From a virus, in IMG/VR virus record IMGVR_UViG_3300036785_000613, positions 1 to 21,263 of that record: a stretch of 21,263 bases of DNA. One strand, written 5' to 3'. The number at the start of each line of letters is the position of its first letter. Position 1 is the first letter of the stretch. Both the position numbers and the translations under genes were made by a program. The notes under the pieces were generated by a model that was given only the letters and a program-made list of their open reading frames with translations, searched no databases and had not been told where the DNA came from. Of the stretch, positions 5,691 through 13,467 are shown piece by piece.

Positions 5691-8315
5691 ATGGCTGCTC
5701 CAGCGGAAGTTTTTGATACTGTCTTTAAAATCGGGGCCGTCTTTACGGGTGAGGCGGCCTTTGATAGGGCAAATAATGCGGTATCCCTATTAGAGAAGCA
5801 TGGTTTGTTGGCAGGGATGTCCCTAAAAAAGATGGTAGCTGCTGTAGGGGGAATGGCAGCAGGGGTATTTACGGTTTCCAAGATTACCGGTTATATTAAT
5901 AGTTCCGTGGCTGCTGCTAGAAATGCAAAGGCAGCCTATGAGGGGGTAGGAGAATCCCTAAAGAAAATACCCCAGATGCAAAAGCTGGGAGATACCGTTA
6001 TTACTGCTACCAAGGGTAAGTTAAAGGATTTAGCGGAGCAAATGCAGAAAACGGGGCTAGTAGCTTCCGAGTCCCTAATGGGTGCCTTTTCAAAGTTATT
6101 AGACCAGGGAATGTCTCCTCACAGGATAAAGGAGGTATCTGGAGCATTTGAGGATTTGGTAATTAGGGTAAAGGGGGTAGGAGCTACCGCGGAGGATGTA
6201 GCCTCGGTAGCTGATCAACTAGGGGGAGCTATTAAGGCGGGTGGAAAGGTGGGGGCAGATGCCCTAATTTCTCTGGGAGTTATTACCGAGGAGCAGAGGG
6301 GTAAGTTCGAATCTCTTAGTGATGGTAATAAGAGATATAACTATGTCCTGGGGCAGATGAATACCAAGGTAGGGGATACTGCAGAGGCAATGAAGACCTG
6401 GGCAGGATCACAACAGCGATTTAAGCTGGCCTTCAAGGATGTCTCTGTAGCCATTGGAACTCCCTTCATGGCAGCTCAGGATAAGATATCCGAGGCTTTA
6501 GTCAAGATTCAGGGTAAGCTACTTGAGAATACCACCAAGATTTCGGAATCGATTACTCCCGTTATTTCTAAGTATGCTGAAAAAGCTACTGATTTCTTTA
6601 TTAAATTAATTGAGGGTTCCGATAAGTGGGCTCCCAAGTTGGATGATATAGGTAAAACGGTTGAAAAGGTTTTTGGTTACTTTGAAAAACATCCAGAGTT
6701 GACGGGAGATATTGCCAAGGCGGTAGCGGTCTTGGTGGGTATTAAGGGAACCGCTATGGCAGTGAAACCGATAGGAGATTTAGTTAAGGGTATATCCGAT
6801 TTGTCAGGGGGAATGAAGTTAGTATTTGTATGGGGACCCAAGATTGGTACCGCGCTTACCGCTGCCTTTACTGCAATGGGACCCGCGGGTTGGATTACCC
6901 TGGCTATTGGGGGGTTTATTGCCCTCCTGGTTTTGATAATTACGCATTGGAAGGAGATAACCGAATGGATTGGAAAGGCATTTACCGCGGTCAAGGAGTT
7001 CTTTGGATATGCAGCAAAGGTAGTTAATCCCTTTAGTCCCGAATCTCAGAAAGCTACGGGTGAGGCGGTACAGTCCACTCGTCAAGCTACGATGGCTCCC
7101 GCAGCGATTAGTGATGCTAATAGATTGATTAAGGCAAGGGAGGAGGATGCGAAGCTAGGACCTACCCATCATGAACATTTCCAAGCTTTGAAGAAGGTAA
7201 TAGAAGCGGAGCATGCAGCTAAGAAAACTCAGGCTGAAAACACTACCGCGGTAAAGGATTCCACAGATGCTCTTTATGGTAAGTCTCCCGGCTTTATTCC
7301 AGGGCTAAGGACTTCCATTGCCTCACTTGCTAAATTTGAGACTTCCCTGGGTCAGGCAAATGCTAGTGTGTCAACCTTTAGTAGTTCCATGGGAGGGATG
7401 TCTTTAGGAGCAGGAGGTATGCCAGGAATGGGAGGAGGGATGTCCTTAGGAGGAGGAGGAGCAGGAGGTGCTATGGGAGGCATAGGAAGCATGGGAGGTA
7501 TACAGGTTACCCATTATGGCTATGAGAAAAAGGGACAGAAGGATTGGGATCCCAATAGTGCCGCAGGAATTGGAGCCTATAATAATAAGCTAGTAGCGGG
7601 ATATGATGTTGCTCTAAATAGAATGAGTGCCGCTAAATTGGGAATTAACTATGATAAGGATTTGGGCAAAACCTTTGCCTATGGAGGTAAAACCTGGAGG
7701 TATGGAGATCGAACAGCGGAGTGGTTACCCAACCCTCGATTTGATGTTTATGATCCGGGAGGTAATTTAGTTAGAGGACAACATGGAGGTCTAGTAAATA
7801 AACCTTCCCTGGCTTTATTGGGGGAGAAGATACCTGAGATGACTATACCCTTGGAAGCTACTCCTAAAAGTAGAGGGTTGGTAGGAGCTGCTGCGGAGAA
7901 AACGGGTATGGCACCCTCAATGTTAGAAAGTGCATTAAAAGCTATTGGTATTAATCTGGGTAAAATTAATATAGGCTCCGTTAATTTAGGTAAGGTATTT
8001 AGAGAATGGTCCCCGGGACCGGCAGGTACGGCGGAACAATTTGGCAAGGCGGAACAGGAAATTTTCCGTAGAATGGAAGGTCAGGGTTCTATGAAAACTG
8101 CTGCTGATAGAATAGGTAGAGAAGGAACAAGGGGTAGGGAGTCAGGTCCCATACACCTTTCGATGAGTTCTCCTATTACCATTAATGGGGTACCCGCAGG
8201 GGAGGAGGGTAGAATTACCAAGGAAGTACAAAAGGCTATGCAAGATCCCGTTAAACAATTGTTGGATCAATTAAAGAAAGCCAAGTCTCAGGAACAACGT
8301 TTAAGCTACGCATAA
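5691..8315 (+). CDS. T: Tape measure protein (gpT-like) with internal hydrolase-like domain
   Basis: 874 residues, the longest product, in the standard slot after the chaperone. It sets tail length and crosses the cell envelope during DNA ejection. Order of parts: Ala/Gly-rich N-terminal hydrophobic stretch (about 45-65), long helical part with repeated Lys/Glu/Ala (70-390), a transmembrane-like segment at about 396-418 (GWITLAIGGFIALLVLIITH) followed by W-rich helices, a Gly/Met-rich linker at about 566-604 (runs such as GGMPGMGGGM), then a compact segment at about 606-690 beginning VTHYGYE and ending RFDVYDPGG, and a GGLVNKPSLALLGE..PEMTIPLE motif common at tape measure C-termini. The 606-690 block resembles double-psi beta-barrel (RlpA/3D-like) murein-active domains; this is inference. 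It starts directly at repeat copy 2. Confidence 0.9.
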   Translation: MAAPAEVFDTVFKIGAVFTGEAAFDRANNAVSLLEKHGLLAGMSLKKMVAAVGGMAAGVFTVSKITGYINSSVAAARNAKAAYEGVGESLKKIPQMQKLGDTVITATKGKLKDLAEQMQKTGLVASESLMGAFSKLLDQGMSPHRIKEVSGAFEDLVIRVKGVGATAEDVASVADQLGGAIKAGGKVGADALISLGVITEEQRGKFESLSDGNKRYNYVLGQMNTKVGDTAEAMKTWAGSQQRFKLAFKDVSVAIGTPFMAAQDKISEALVKIQGKLLENTTKISESITPVISKYAEKATDFFIKLIEGSDKWAPKLDDIGKTVEKVFGYFEKHPELTGDIAKAVAVLVGIKGTAMAVKPIGDLVKGISDLSGGMKLVFVWGPKIGTALTAAFTAMGPAGWITLAIGGFIALLVLIITHWKEITEWIGKAFTAVKEFFGYAAKVVNPFSPESQKATGEAVQSTRQATMAPAAISDANRLIKAREEDAKLGPTHHEHFQALKKVIEAEHAAKKTQAENTTAVKDSTDALYGKSPGFIPGLRTSIASLAKFETSLGQANASVSTFSSSMGGMSLGAGGMPGMGGGMSLGGGGAGGAMGGIGSMGGIQVTHYGYEKKGQKDWDPNSAAGIGAYNNKLVAGYDVALNRMSAAKLGINYDKDLGKTFAYGGKTWRYGDRTAEWLPNPRFDVYDPGGNLVRGQHGGLVNKPSLALLGEKIPEMTIPLEATPKSRGLVGAAAEKTGMAPSMLESALKAIGINLGKINIGSVNLGKVFREWSPGPAGTAEQFGKAEQEIFRRMEGQGSMKTAADRIGREGTRGRESGPIHLSMSSPITINGVPAGEEGRITKEVQKAMQDPVKQLLDQLKKAKSQEQRLSYA

Positions 8316-8316
8316 T

Positions 8317-8568
8317 ATGCCTGACTATACTGCCAAGACCTCAGGGTATAAGACCATACAAAATGATATGTGGGATATCATTAGTCTAAGGGAATATGGG
8401 GATGAGCATGCTATGAACTGGCTACAGGACCACAATTTTGATTTAAGATTTATCGATGCCTTTGCTGCCAGTGTATTGGTGGTGATTCCTCAAAAGGTAA
8501 ATGTACAATATAATTTAAAGAGTGGAGTTCCTCTGCCTTCCTTGGATCAACTATTACCATGGCGTTAG
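8317..8568 (+). CDS. X: Tail protein X, LysM domain
   Basis: 83 residues, starting one base after the tape measure stop (CATAATATG). It is essentially one LysM-like fold: TAKTSGYKTIQNDMWDII matches the 'Y.t..GDtwd.IA' opening, a YG.E......D.N segment follows, and ...VLVVIP closes it. This is the pattern of the P2 gpX family, a small baseplate-hub protein that binds at the tube end, often between tape measure and hub genes. Its C-terminal 20 residues (PLPSLDQLLPW) are an extension. It overlaps the hub gene by ten bases (8559-8568), so the two are probably coupled. Confidence 0.85.
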   Translation: MPDYTAKTSGYKTIQNDMWDIISLREYGDEHAMNWLQDHNFDLRFIDAFAASVLVVIPQKVNVQYNLKSGVPLPSLDQLLPWR

Positions 8569-9728
8569 GTCTTTCACTTCCTGTTCCCGTTTTGGTAGCT
8601 AGACAAGCTAGACCCTCCTTGATAGTGGGAGGGGTGGATATTCTAATGGGTTTGGCTGCTCAAAATATTTTATCCTTTTGTTATACTGATAATACCAGTG
8701 ACCAGGCAGATGATCTTTCGATTTCAATTGCTGACCCTTATAGGATTTGGATGCAAAGGTATTTACCTAAGAAGGGAATAGAAATTCAGGCCTCCATTAT
8801 ACTTAGTAATTGGAATGGTCCAGGAGATAATAGGTCTCTTAGGTGTGGTACCTTTTATGTGGATAATGTGGGAATTAGTGGACCTCCTAATGTGGTTAAT
8901 ATGAGGGGAACCTCCATTCCCATTAATACCGGTTTAAAGACAGAGAAGCGTACCAAGAGTTGGGAGAATCAGGATTTAAAATCCATCGCAGGAGGAATAG
9001 CGGGGCAAAATGGTTTAACCCTAGTTTATGATGCAAAGGATAATCCTACGGTAAAGAGAACGGATCAGATGGAGAAGGCGGACATCCAGTATATTAGGGA
9101 GAGAGCAAAGGATAATTCTCTTAGTGTCAAGATTCATGATAAGAAATTGGTAATTTATAGTGAGCAGGAGTATGAAGCTAAGTTGGCTGCCTTTTTCCTG
9201 GTAGATGGTCAAAGTAATATTCTTAGATATGACTTTAATTCAAAGGTGGATGACACCTATGATAGTGCGGAAAATAGTTATGTTAATCCGGAGACGGGCA
9301 AATTAACCACCACCACCTTTACTCCTAACAAACCTCCCGAGGGAACGGGTAGCAAACTTAATGTTAATGAAAGGGTGGATGTTGATAAGGATGGAATGCC
9401 CGAGTATGGACAAAAGTCGGGACAGAGGGATCTACCTAAATATGACTATACCAATGATGCTGCCGCACAGAATAATGGTAAGGGAGAAAAAATTCAGGAA
9501 AGAAGCGAACAGAAATGTAAGAGTAAATTAAGGGAGAAGAATAAAAGAGAAAGACAGTGTTCCATAGCAACTCATGGCAATATTAACTACCTATCAGGTA
9601 TAACATTTCAGTTGATGAAATTTGGTATCTTTGATGGTAAGTGGTTTGCCGAGTCAACAATACATGAAATTTCAGAAGGGGGTTACACTACCCAATTAAG
9701 ACTAAGAACAGCATTAGAAGGTTACTAA
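8559..9728 (+). CDS. D: Baseplate hub protein (P2 gpD type)
   Basis: 389 residues. It forms the hub at the distal tube end on which the spike sits. Family hallmarks seen: ILSFCYTDNTSDQADDLSIS ('l.yTD..sg.aDdL.i.l.D') followed by a 'LPKKGIEIQASI' strand, FYVDNVGISGPPNVVNMRGTS, and a GLKTEKRTKSWENQDLKSIA ('r.rt..w...tL..i') segment. Residues about 270-340 are a Lys/Asp/Asn-rich, low-hydrophobicity stretch with a DVDKDGMPE loop (274-282) that looks like a calcium-binding DxDxDG motif. The C-terminal beta segment (WFAESTIHEISEGGYTTQL) matches the closing strand of the family. Start at 8559 overlaps gene X. Confidence 0.88.
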   Translation: MALGLSLPVPVLVARQARPSLIVGGVDILMGLAAQNILSFCYTDNTSDQADDLSISIADPYRIWMQRYLPKKGIEIQASIILSNWNGPGDNRSLRCGTFYVDNVGISGPPNVVNMRGTSIPINTGLKTEKRTKSWENQDLKSIAGGIAGQNGLTLVYDAKDNPTVKRTDQMEKADIQYIRERAKDNSLSVKIHDKKLVIYSEQEYEAKLAAFFLVDGQSNILRYDFNSKVDDTYDSAENSYVNPETGKLTTTTFTPNKPPEGTGSKLNVNERVDVDKDGMPEYGQKSGQRDLPKYDYTNDAAAQNNGKGEKIQERSEQKCKSKLREKNKRERQCSIATHGNINYLSGITFQLMKFGIFDGKWFAESTIHEISEGGYTTQLRLRTALEGY

Positions 9729-9730
9729 TT

Positions 9731-9898
9731 ATGAGCTATCAAGACAGTATTTACACCACCGCAGGTAATATGGGAAAGTCAGGAGTTAGAGCCCGAAGGC
9801 AACATGTAAGACAACAGGCATTAGAAAAAGCACTTAGGGAATTGGCATTACCCGCTCCTAATCCGATTACCCCTAAAAAATCTGAGGCTACCGTTTAA
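9731..9898 (+). CDS. Tiny basic hypothetical protein (55 residues)
   Basis: An ATG 2 bases after the hub stop opens 55 codons ending at TAA 9896-9898, which is in repeat copy 3. It starts MSYQDSIYTTAGNMGKSGVR; the middle is a strongly basic helix (ARRQHVRQQALEKALREL) and the end is Pro-rich. The snug fit between two genes and a stop supplied by the repeat support it as real. Not recognised; a minor baseplate or assembly factor is a guess from location. Confidence 0.6.
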   Translation: MSYQDSIYTTAGNMGKSGVRARRQHVRQQALEKALRELALPAPNPITPKKSEATV

Positions 9899-9912
9899 TA
9901 ACCATTATTAAA
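9894..9912. repeat. Stop-hairpin-start element, copy 3
   Basis: TTTAATAACCATTATTAAA, perfect 8-bp arms around CCA (9902-9904). Left arm carries the upstream stop as TAA TAA (9896-9901). The last A is the first base of the next ATG (9912). Confidence 0.92.
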
Positions 9913-10088
9913 TGATTTCAACATTAATAGCATTGTTGATAGTAGGGTTAATTCTATACCTGATTTGGTTTATTTGTGGGATGTTTATTAAGGGACAACC
10001 TCTTCAGGTTATCGGAATTATTCTAGGGCTAATATTTCTGTTATATGCATTGAATACATTGGGAGTGTTTGGGGTACATATTCGCTAA
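9912..10088 (+). CDS. Small two-helix membrane protein
   Basis: 58 residues, starting on the last base of repeat copy 3 and overlapping the spike gene by TAATG at 10086-10090. Two hydrophobic segments are obvious: about residues 3-25 (STLIALLIVGLILYLIWFI) and about 32-55 (VIGIILGLIFLLYALNTLGV), joined by a short polar loop with FIKGQPLQ. This is the size and topology of a family of tiny phage membrane proteins and of some small holins. Placement between hub and spike rather than by an endolysin argues against assuming holin; a role in envelope passage, or simply an early-located holin, are both possible. No signal peptide cleavage site is evident. Confidence 0.7.
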   Translation: MISTLIALLIVGLILYLIWFICGMFIKGQPLQVIGIILGLIFLLYALNTLGVFGVHIR

Positions 10089-10717
10089 TGGACTATGATA
10101 GTGACAGTGTGTTCCCGGTTAATAAGACGGGGAGAGATTCCGAGATAAGGAATCTTTTGAGACATGGTAAGGTTACGGAGGTATTATGTGATGAGACCCA
10201 AACCTGTGTTAGGGTACAATGGTTGGATAAGAAGGGATTGATTAGTAAGCCCTTACCGGTACTACAGTTTGGTAGTCGAAGTACCAGTGCCTTTTGGTGC
10301 CCCAAGGTAACGGATGATGTAACGGTACAAATGTTGCCTAATGGGAGTGAGGATGGGTTTGTTATCGGTACTTTTTATAATACTGGAAATCCTCCTCCCA
10401 TTAAGGATCCTGATACTCGACACATTACCTATGCTGATGGAACCACCATGGAATACCGGGAGAGTTTGGCTGCGATCATCAAGGACGGAGTGCAGGTCAG
10501 GGCGGGTAGGCAGGGACAACTAACCATTAATTCACCAAATCCCATTAGTATTATCTGTGGTAACTGTACCATCAAGGCATCGATCATTACCCTGGATGCA
10601 CCAGATACCAAGATTACGGGAATGCTTTGGGTGGATGACATCAAGCCTTACCAGAAATCGGAGACCACCGCTCATCCCCATGTTAAGAATGCGGATGGTA
10701 GTGGTAATGGATCATGA
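10088..10717 (+). CDS. V: Baseplate spike protein (P2 gpV type)
   Basis: 209 residues. It is the central membrane-piercing spike. N-terminal OB-fold-like part: VTEVLCDETQTCVRVQWLD, then 'FGSRSTSAFWCPKVTDDV' and a GSEDGFVIGTFYN strand (the gpV/gp45 family 'Vrv.......w.p.vGd.v.vl...GdpdgGvvlGs'). From about residue 110 a beta-helical part shows short repeats (DGTTMEYRES, then NPISIICGNCTIKASIITLD and APDTKITG). The C-terminus has HPH at 196-198 followed by a Gly/Asn/Ser-rich end, resembling the His-x-His iron site at the P2 spike tip. It is coupled on both sides: TAATG upstream, ATGA downstream. Following hub D rather than lying next to W is a change from P2 order. Confidence 0.88.
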   Translation: MDYDSDSVFPVNKTGRDSEIRNLLRHGKVTEVLCDETQTCVRVQWLDKKGLISKPLPVLQFGSRSTSAFWCPKVTDDVTVQMLPNGSEDGFVIGTFYNTGNPPPIKDPDTRHITYADGTTMEYRESLAAIIKDGVQVRAGRQGQLTINSPNPISIICGNCTIKASIITLDAPDTKITGMLWVDDIKPYQKSETTAHPHVKNADGSGNGS

Positions 10718-10959
10718 AATTTGTATTAAAAAACAGAGGGTATATGTGGGCATTACAGGAGATTGGTAAGATTATGGCAAACAAAGAGGTGTTAGATTTA
10801 TATCATGAATATTTGGAGGAAACTGAGGGGGATAAAATGGCCGCAGCAATTTTGGCATTGGCCAGTATTCGTCAACAGACGGAGAAGGCGATTGAGTTGG
10901 CAACAGAGAAACAACCAACGGTAGGTAGTTTCGGAACCCTGGATCATGGTAGCAAATAA
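10714..10959 (+). CDS. Small helical protein between spike and gpU
   Basis: 81 residues from the ATGA overlap with the spike gene; later in-frame ATGs at 10744 and 10774 are possible starts, but the overlap is the coupling pattern used throughout this region. Mostly helical: MANKEVLDLYHEYLEETEGD followed by an Ala/Leu-rich helix (AAAILALASIRQQTEKAIEL) and a loose Gly/Ser end. Not recognised. Stop TAA at 10957-10959 lies inside repeat copy 4. Confidence 0.55.
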   Translation: MKFVLKNRGYMWALQEIGKIMANKEVLDLYHEYLEETEGDKMAAAILALASIRQQTEKAIELATEKQPTVGSFGTLDHGSK

Positions 10960-10973
10960 TAACCATTATTAAA
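10957..10973. repeat. Stop-hairpin-start element, copy 4
   Basis: TAATAACCATTATTAAA; 6-bp arms (10957-10962 / 10966-10971) around CCA. The left edge differs from the other copies (AATAATAA instead of TTTAATAA), but the TAA TAA stop and the overlap with the next ATG (10973) are kept. Confidence 0.85.
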
Positions 10974-11380
10974 TGATAGGTACGTTTGGAGTTTTGATGT
11001 TCGAGTGTAGTAGGAGAAGGATACATACCTTCTCTGATTTGACGGTTAATAATACCAACAGGTTTGCCGAGCATCAGGTACATTTGCAAATGCCCATTTT
11101 GGAGTTTGTGGGCCCTGGTTTGACGGAGGTGGGATTTCGAATGAACTTCAATACGGAGTGGGGTAGCGAACCCACCGCATCCTTGCTTATTTTAAGAACC
11201 TATGTGAAAAGTGGTTTTGTTGCTCCCCTATTGGTGGGTATGCGTCCCGTAACCCTAGGGTTTAATATGTTTGTTTGTGTGGGAGTGGGAGAGGAACACA
11301 AATGGTTTAATAATAAGGGAAGATTGTTTGGTGCTGCGGTAGATGTACAGTTAAAGGAATATCGGGTATTATTGGTATGA
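10973..11380 (+). CDS. U: Tail protein U (P2 gpU type)
   Basis: 135 residues, starting on the last A of repeat copy 4. It opens MIGTFGVLMFECSRRRIHTF, then FAEHQVHLQMPILEFVGPGL and a 'GFRMNFNTEWG' strand, the P2 gpU pattern ('w.eh.....p.lef.G.gl..i.f...l'). A helix (TASLLILRTYVKSG), PLLVGMRP, and FGAAVDVQLKEY close the domain as in the family. In P2, gpU is needed for tail completion near the tape measure and hub. Here it sits after the spike and directly before the W domain protein, joined to it by ATGA at 11377-11380. Confidence 0.85.
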   Translation: MIGTFGVLMFECSRRRIHTFSDLTVNNTNRFAEHQVHLQMPILEFVGPGLTEVGFRMNFNTEWGSEPTASLLILRTYVKSGFVAPLLVGMRPVTLGFNMFVCVGVGEEHKWFNNKGRLFGAAVDVQLKEYRVLLV

Positions 11381-13218
11381 GTCAATCATTAGATACTTTG
11401 GATTTGATTACCCCTCCCAGAAGGGATATACAGGTATCGCCCGCGAGGATTGACTCCTCCGTTCTGGGAGCATTACAGGTAACCACCCCTGAGGGTAGAT
11501 ATGTCTTGAGTCAGGATATTGACTTTGGAGCAACAGGGGTGGAGGAGGTTTTTCAGAATGTTAAGTATATTCTATTAACGGAATATTTTAGTGTTCCTCT
11601 GGATCGAGAGTTTGGTATGGATTTCACTATGGTGGATAAACCCATACCCATTGCGGAAGCAATGCTAACCCAGGAGATTGCCATAAAGATTTCCCTATAT
11701 GAACCTCGGTGTCAATTCACGGAAATCAATTTCGAGGGTAAAGGTATTGAGGGTAAGTTAAATCCCCTGGTGACCATTAATATCCTATCCACCGATGAGT
11801 TACTTAGTCGTTACCCCACACCCGTTACTCCCTCCACAGAGCAAATAGCGATAGCTACCGTTTACGCGGAGGAGTATCCAAACTTTCTAGATTTCTTGGG
11901 CTCCCTTACAAAGGGTCCTGAGGGACCTCCCGGATTAGCCGCCACCGTTGATTGTGGAGAGACCTATACGGGAGATCCCGGAACTCGGGCGATGGTTGAG
12001 AATGTAGGAGATCTACACAATGCAATCTTTGAGTTTACCATACCTCGGGGTGATCAAGGTGTCATTGGACCACATGGAGTGCCTGCCTATACGTTCTCGA
12101 TAGCTGATTTTACTATTCCCGCTATAGGTGAAACCGTAGTCATAGATGTGGAGGATGTCTCTTGGGCGACCACTGGCGAGTTCCTCTGGGTAGAGGGAGC
12201 CGAAAGGAATGAGGCGGGTAGTCTTAAGATAGTGGGTATTGACATTGTTAATAATCGGCTTACCTTAGAAAATCCTATAGCTACGGAGGTTATAACAGAG
12301 GCTCCTATTGACGGTAAGATTTATGGTAGACAAGATGCTAGTTGGACAGAGGTAGGAAAAGAAGATACAGGCACCTATAATCTAGGACATTATGCGAATC
12401 CAGCTAATCCATTGTATGCGGATATGACTGTGGGAGCTAACTTTACTGTTAGTGTAGAGGGAAAGTTAGTAGAAGTTAGTTTCTATAAAACAGCGGGAGA
12501 GGCATCTTTTGTTAACCATGCTTTTATTTTATGGGATACTAATATGGTTCCTTTATGGAATCATCCTCCAGATAGTGATCCCGCGGTGGAAGGATGGATT
12601 ACCCATAAACTACCTGTTCCGATTCCCTTAACTGCGGGAACCTATATATTAGGTATTCATGTTAATGAACATCCACGAGATACAACTTGTCTGCCCTATA
12701 CGGATGGTCCTTTAACAGAAAATTATGGTTGCTGGATTGAGGGGAATGGTTTCCCTAATAATAATACATTAGATCATTTTGGTCTTGATTTAGTATTCGA
12801 AGTAGGAGTGAAGGATGTAATTGCTCCTGATTCTATTACTACAGCAATGATTCAGGATGGAGCTGTAACAGGGGCTAAGATTGCTGATGGAACAATTACT
12901 GATATTAATTTAGCAGAGGGAGTGACTAAAGCTAACTTGGGGTTTACACCGTTGAACAAAGCAGGCGATTCGATGACGGGAAACTTATCCGTTAATCATC
13001 CTAGTAGAATATATATAAAAAGTGATCTTGGATTGTCTAGTGGTTCATATGCCTCAGCCAAGTTACTGCTTGAAACTACCGTTGGAAATGCAGCAGTAAG
13101 ACCGGGAATTGGTTTTCATCTACCGGGTAATGTTGGTGCATATTTATATCTTGATACAGATGGCAAAATGAAATTTATAGATAGTTCGGGAACAATTCAC
13201 ACAATTACTTCGACTTAA
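11377..13218 (+). CDS. W: Baseplate wedge (gp25/W) domain fused to fibre-like extension
   Basis: 613 residues in one open frame. Residues about 50-150 are a gp25/gpW lysozyme-like wedge domain: VEEVFQNVKYILLTEYFSVP, LDREFGMDF, MLTQEIAIKISLYEPRC and 'I.......G....G.L.P.V.I.I'. Normal family members stop near here (100-160 residues). This one continues with short collagen-like bits (GPEGPPG at about 180; RGDQGVIGPHGVP at about 224-236), a beta domain (237-320) shared with the next fibre protein, a DUF4082-like jelly-roll segment (about 335-475), a TGAKIADGTITDINLAEGV helix-turn linker (about 500), a LNKAGDSMTGNLSV fibre motif, and a beta tip. Predicted role: wedge component that itself carries a receptor-binding arm. 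Codon use appears more AT-rich after about 12,360, which suggests acquisition of the extension. Confidence 0.85.
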   Translation: MSQSLDTLDLITPPRRDIQVSPARIDSSVLGALQVTTPEGRYVLSQDIDFGATGVEEVFQNVKYILLTEYFSVPLDREFGMDFTMVDKPIPIAEAMLTQEIAIKISLYEPRCQFTEINFEGKGIEGKLNPLVTINILSTDELLSRYPTPVTPSTEQIAIATVYAEEYPNFLDFLGSLTKGPEGPPGLAATVDCGETYTGDPGTRAMVENVGDLHNAIFEFTIPRGDQGVIGPHGVPAYTFSIADFTIPAIGETVVIDVEDVSWATTGEFLWVEGAERNEAGSLKIVGIDIVNNRLTLENPIATEVITEAPIDGKIYGRQDASWTEVGKEDTGTYNLGHYANPANPLYADMTVGANFTVSVEGKLVEVSFYKTAGEASFVNHAFILWDTNMVPLWNHPPDSDPAVEGWITHKLPVPIPLTAGTYILGIHVNEHPRDTTCLPYTDGPLTENYGCWIEGNGFPNNNTLDHFGLDLVFEVGVKDVIAPDSITTAMIQDGAVTGAKIADGTITDINLAEGVTKANLGFTPLNKAGDSMTGNLSVNHPSRIYIKSDLGLSSGSYASAKLLLETTVGNAAVRPGIGFHLPGNVGAYLYLDTDGKMKFIDSSGTIHTITST

Positions 13219-13224
13219 TAAAAT

Positions 13225-13467
13225 ATGAATGAACGAATCAGAGTAGATAGTTTTCAGGTTGTCCATTTCAAGGACCTCTTCATTAATGAGAGTAATGGAG
13301 ATAAAATAGAAAAGGAGGTTATAATTCTCTATGCTCTAGGGGAGGATGGAATCATTTACGAGATGTTGGGTGGAAAATGGCTACCCATACCTATCACTCC
13401 TGAAAACCTTCGAGAGATGCCTCAGCCTCCTCCAGAGGTATTAGCTAAACTTCAACAAAGAAAATGA
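13225..13467 (+). CDS. Small hypothetical protein in fibre island
   Basis: 80 residues. Beta-rich first half (VDSFQVVHFKDLFIN, EVIILYALGEDGIIYEML) with GGKWLPI, then a Pro-rich basic tail. The 'YAL.EDG.IYE...GKW.P' pattern resembles small one-domain proteins next to tail fibre genes, but no function is known to me. The upstream stop is TAATAA (13216-13221), which looks like half of the intergenic repeat. ATGA overlap (13464-13467) couples it to the S74 fibre gene. Confidence 0.55.
   Translation: MNERIRVDSFQVVHFKDLFINESNGDKIEKEVIILYALGEDGIIYEMLGGKWLPIPITPENLREMPQPPPEVLAKLQQRK

Noticed and set aside
6677-6994. 105-codon minus-strand ORF opposite the tape measure
   Set aside because: Shadow frame in a gene with few stops on the other strand; no supporting signal.
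9912-10088. Firm assignment of the two-helix membrane protein as holin
   Set aside because: No endolysin beside it and many small phage membrane proteins share this topology.
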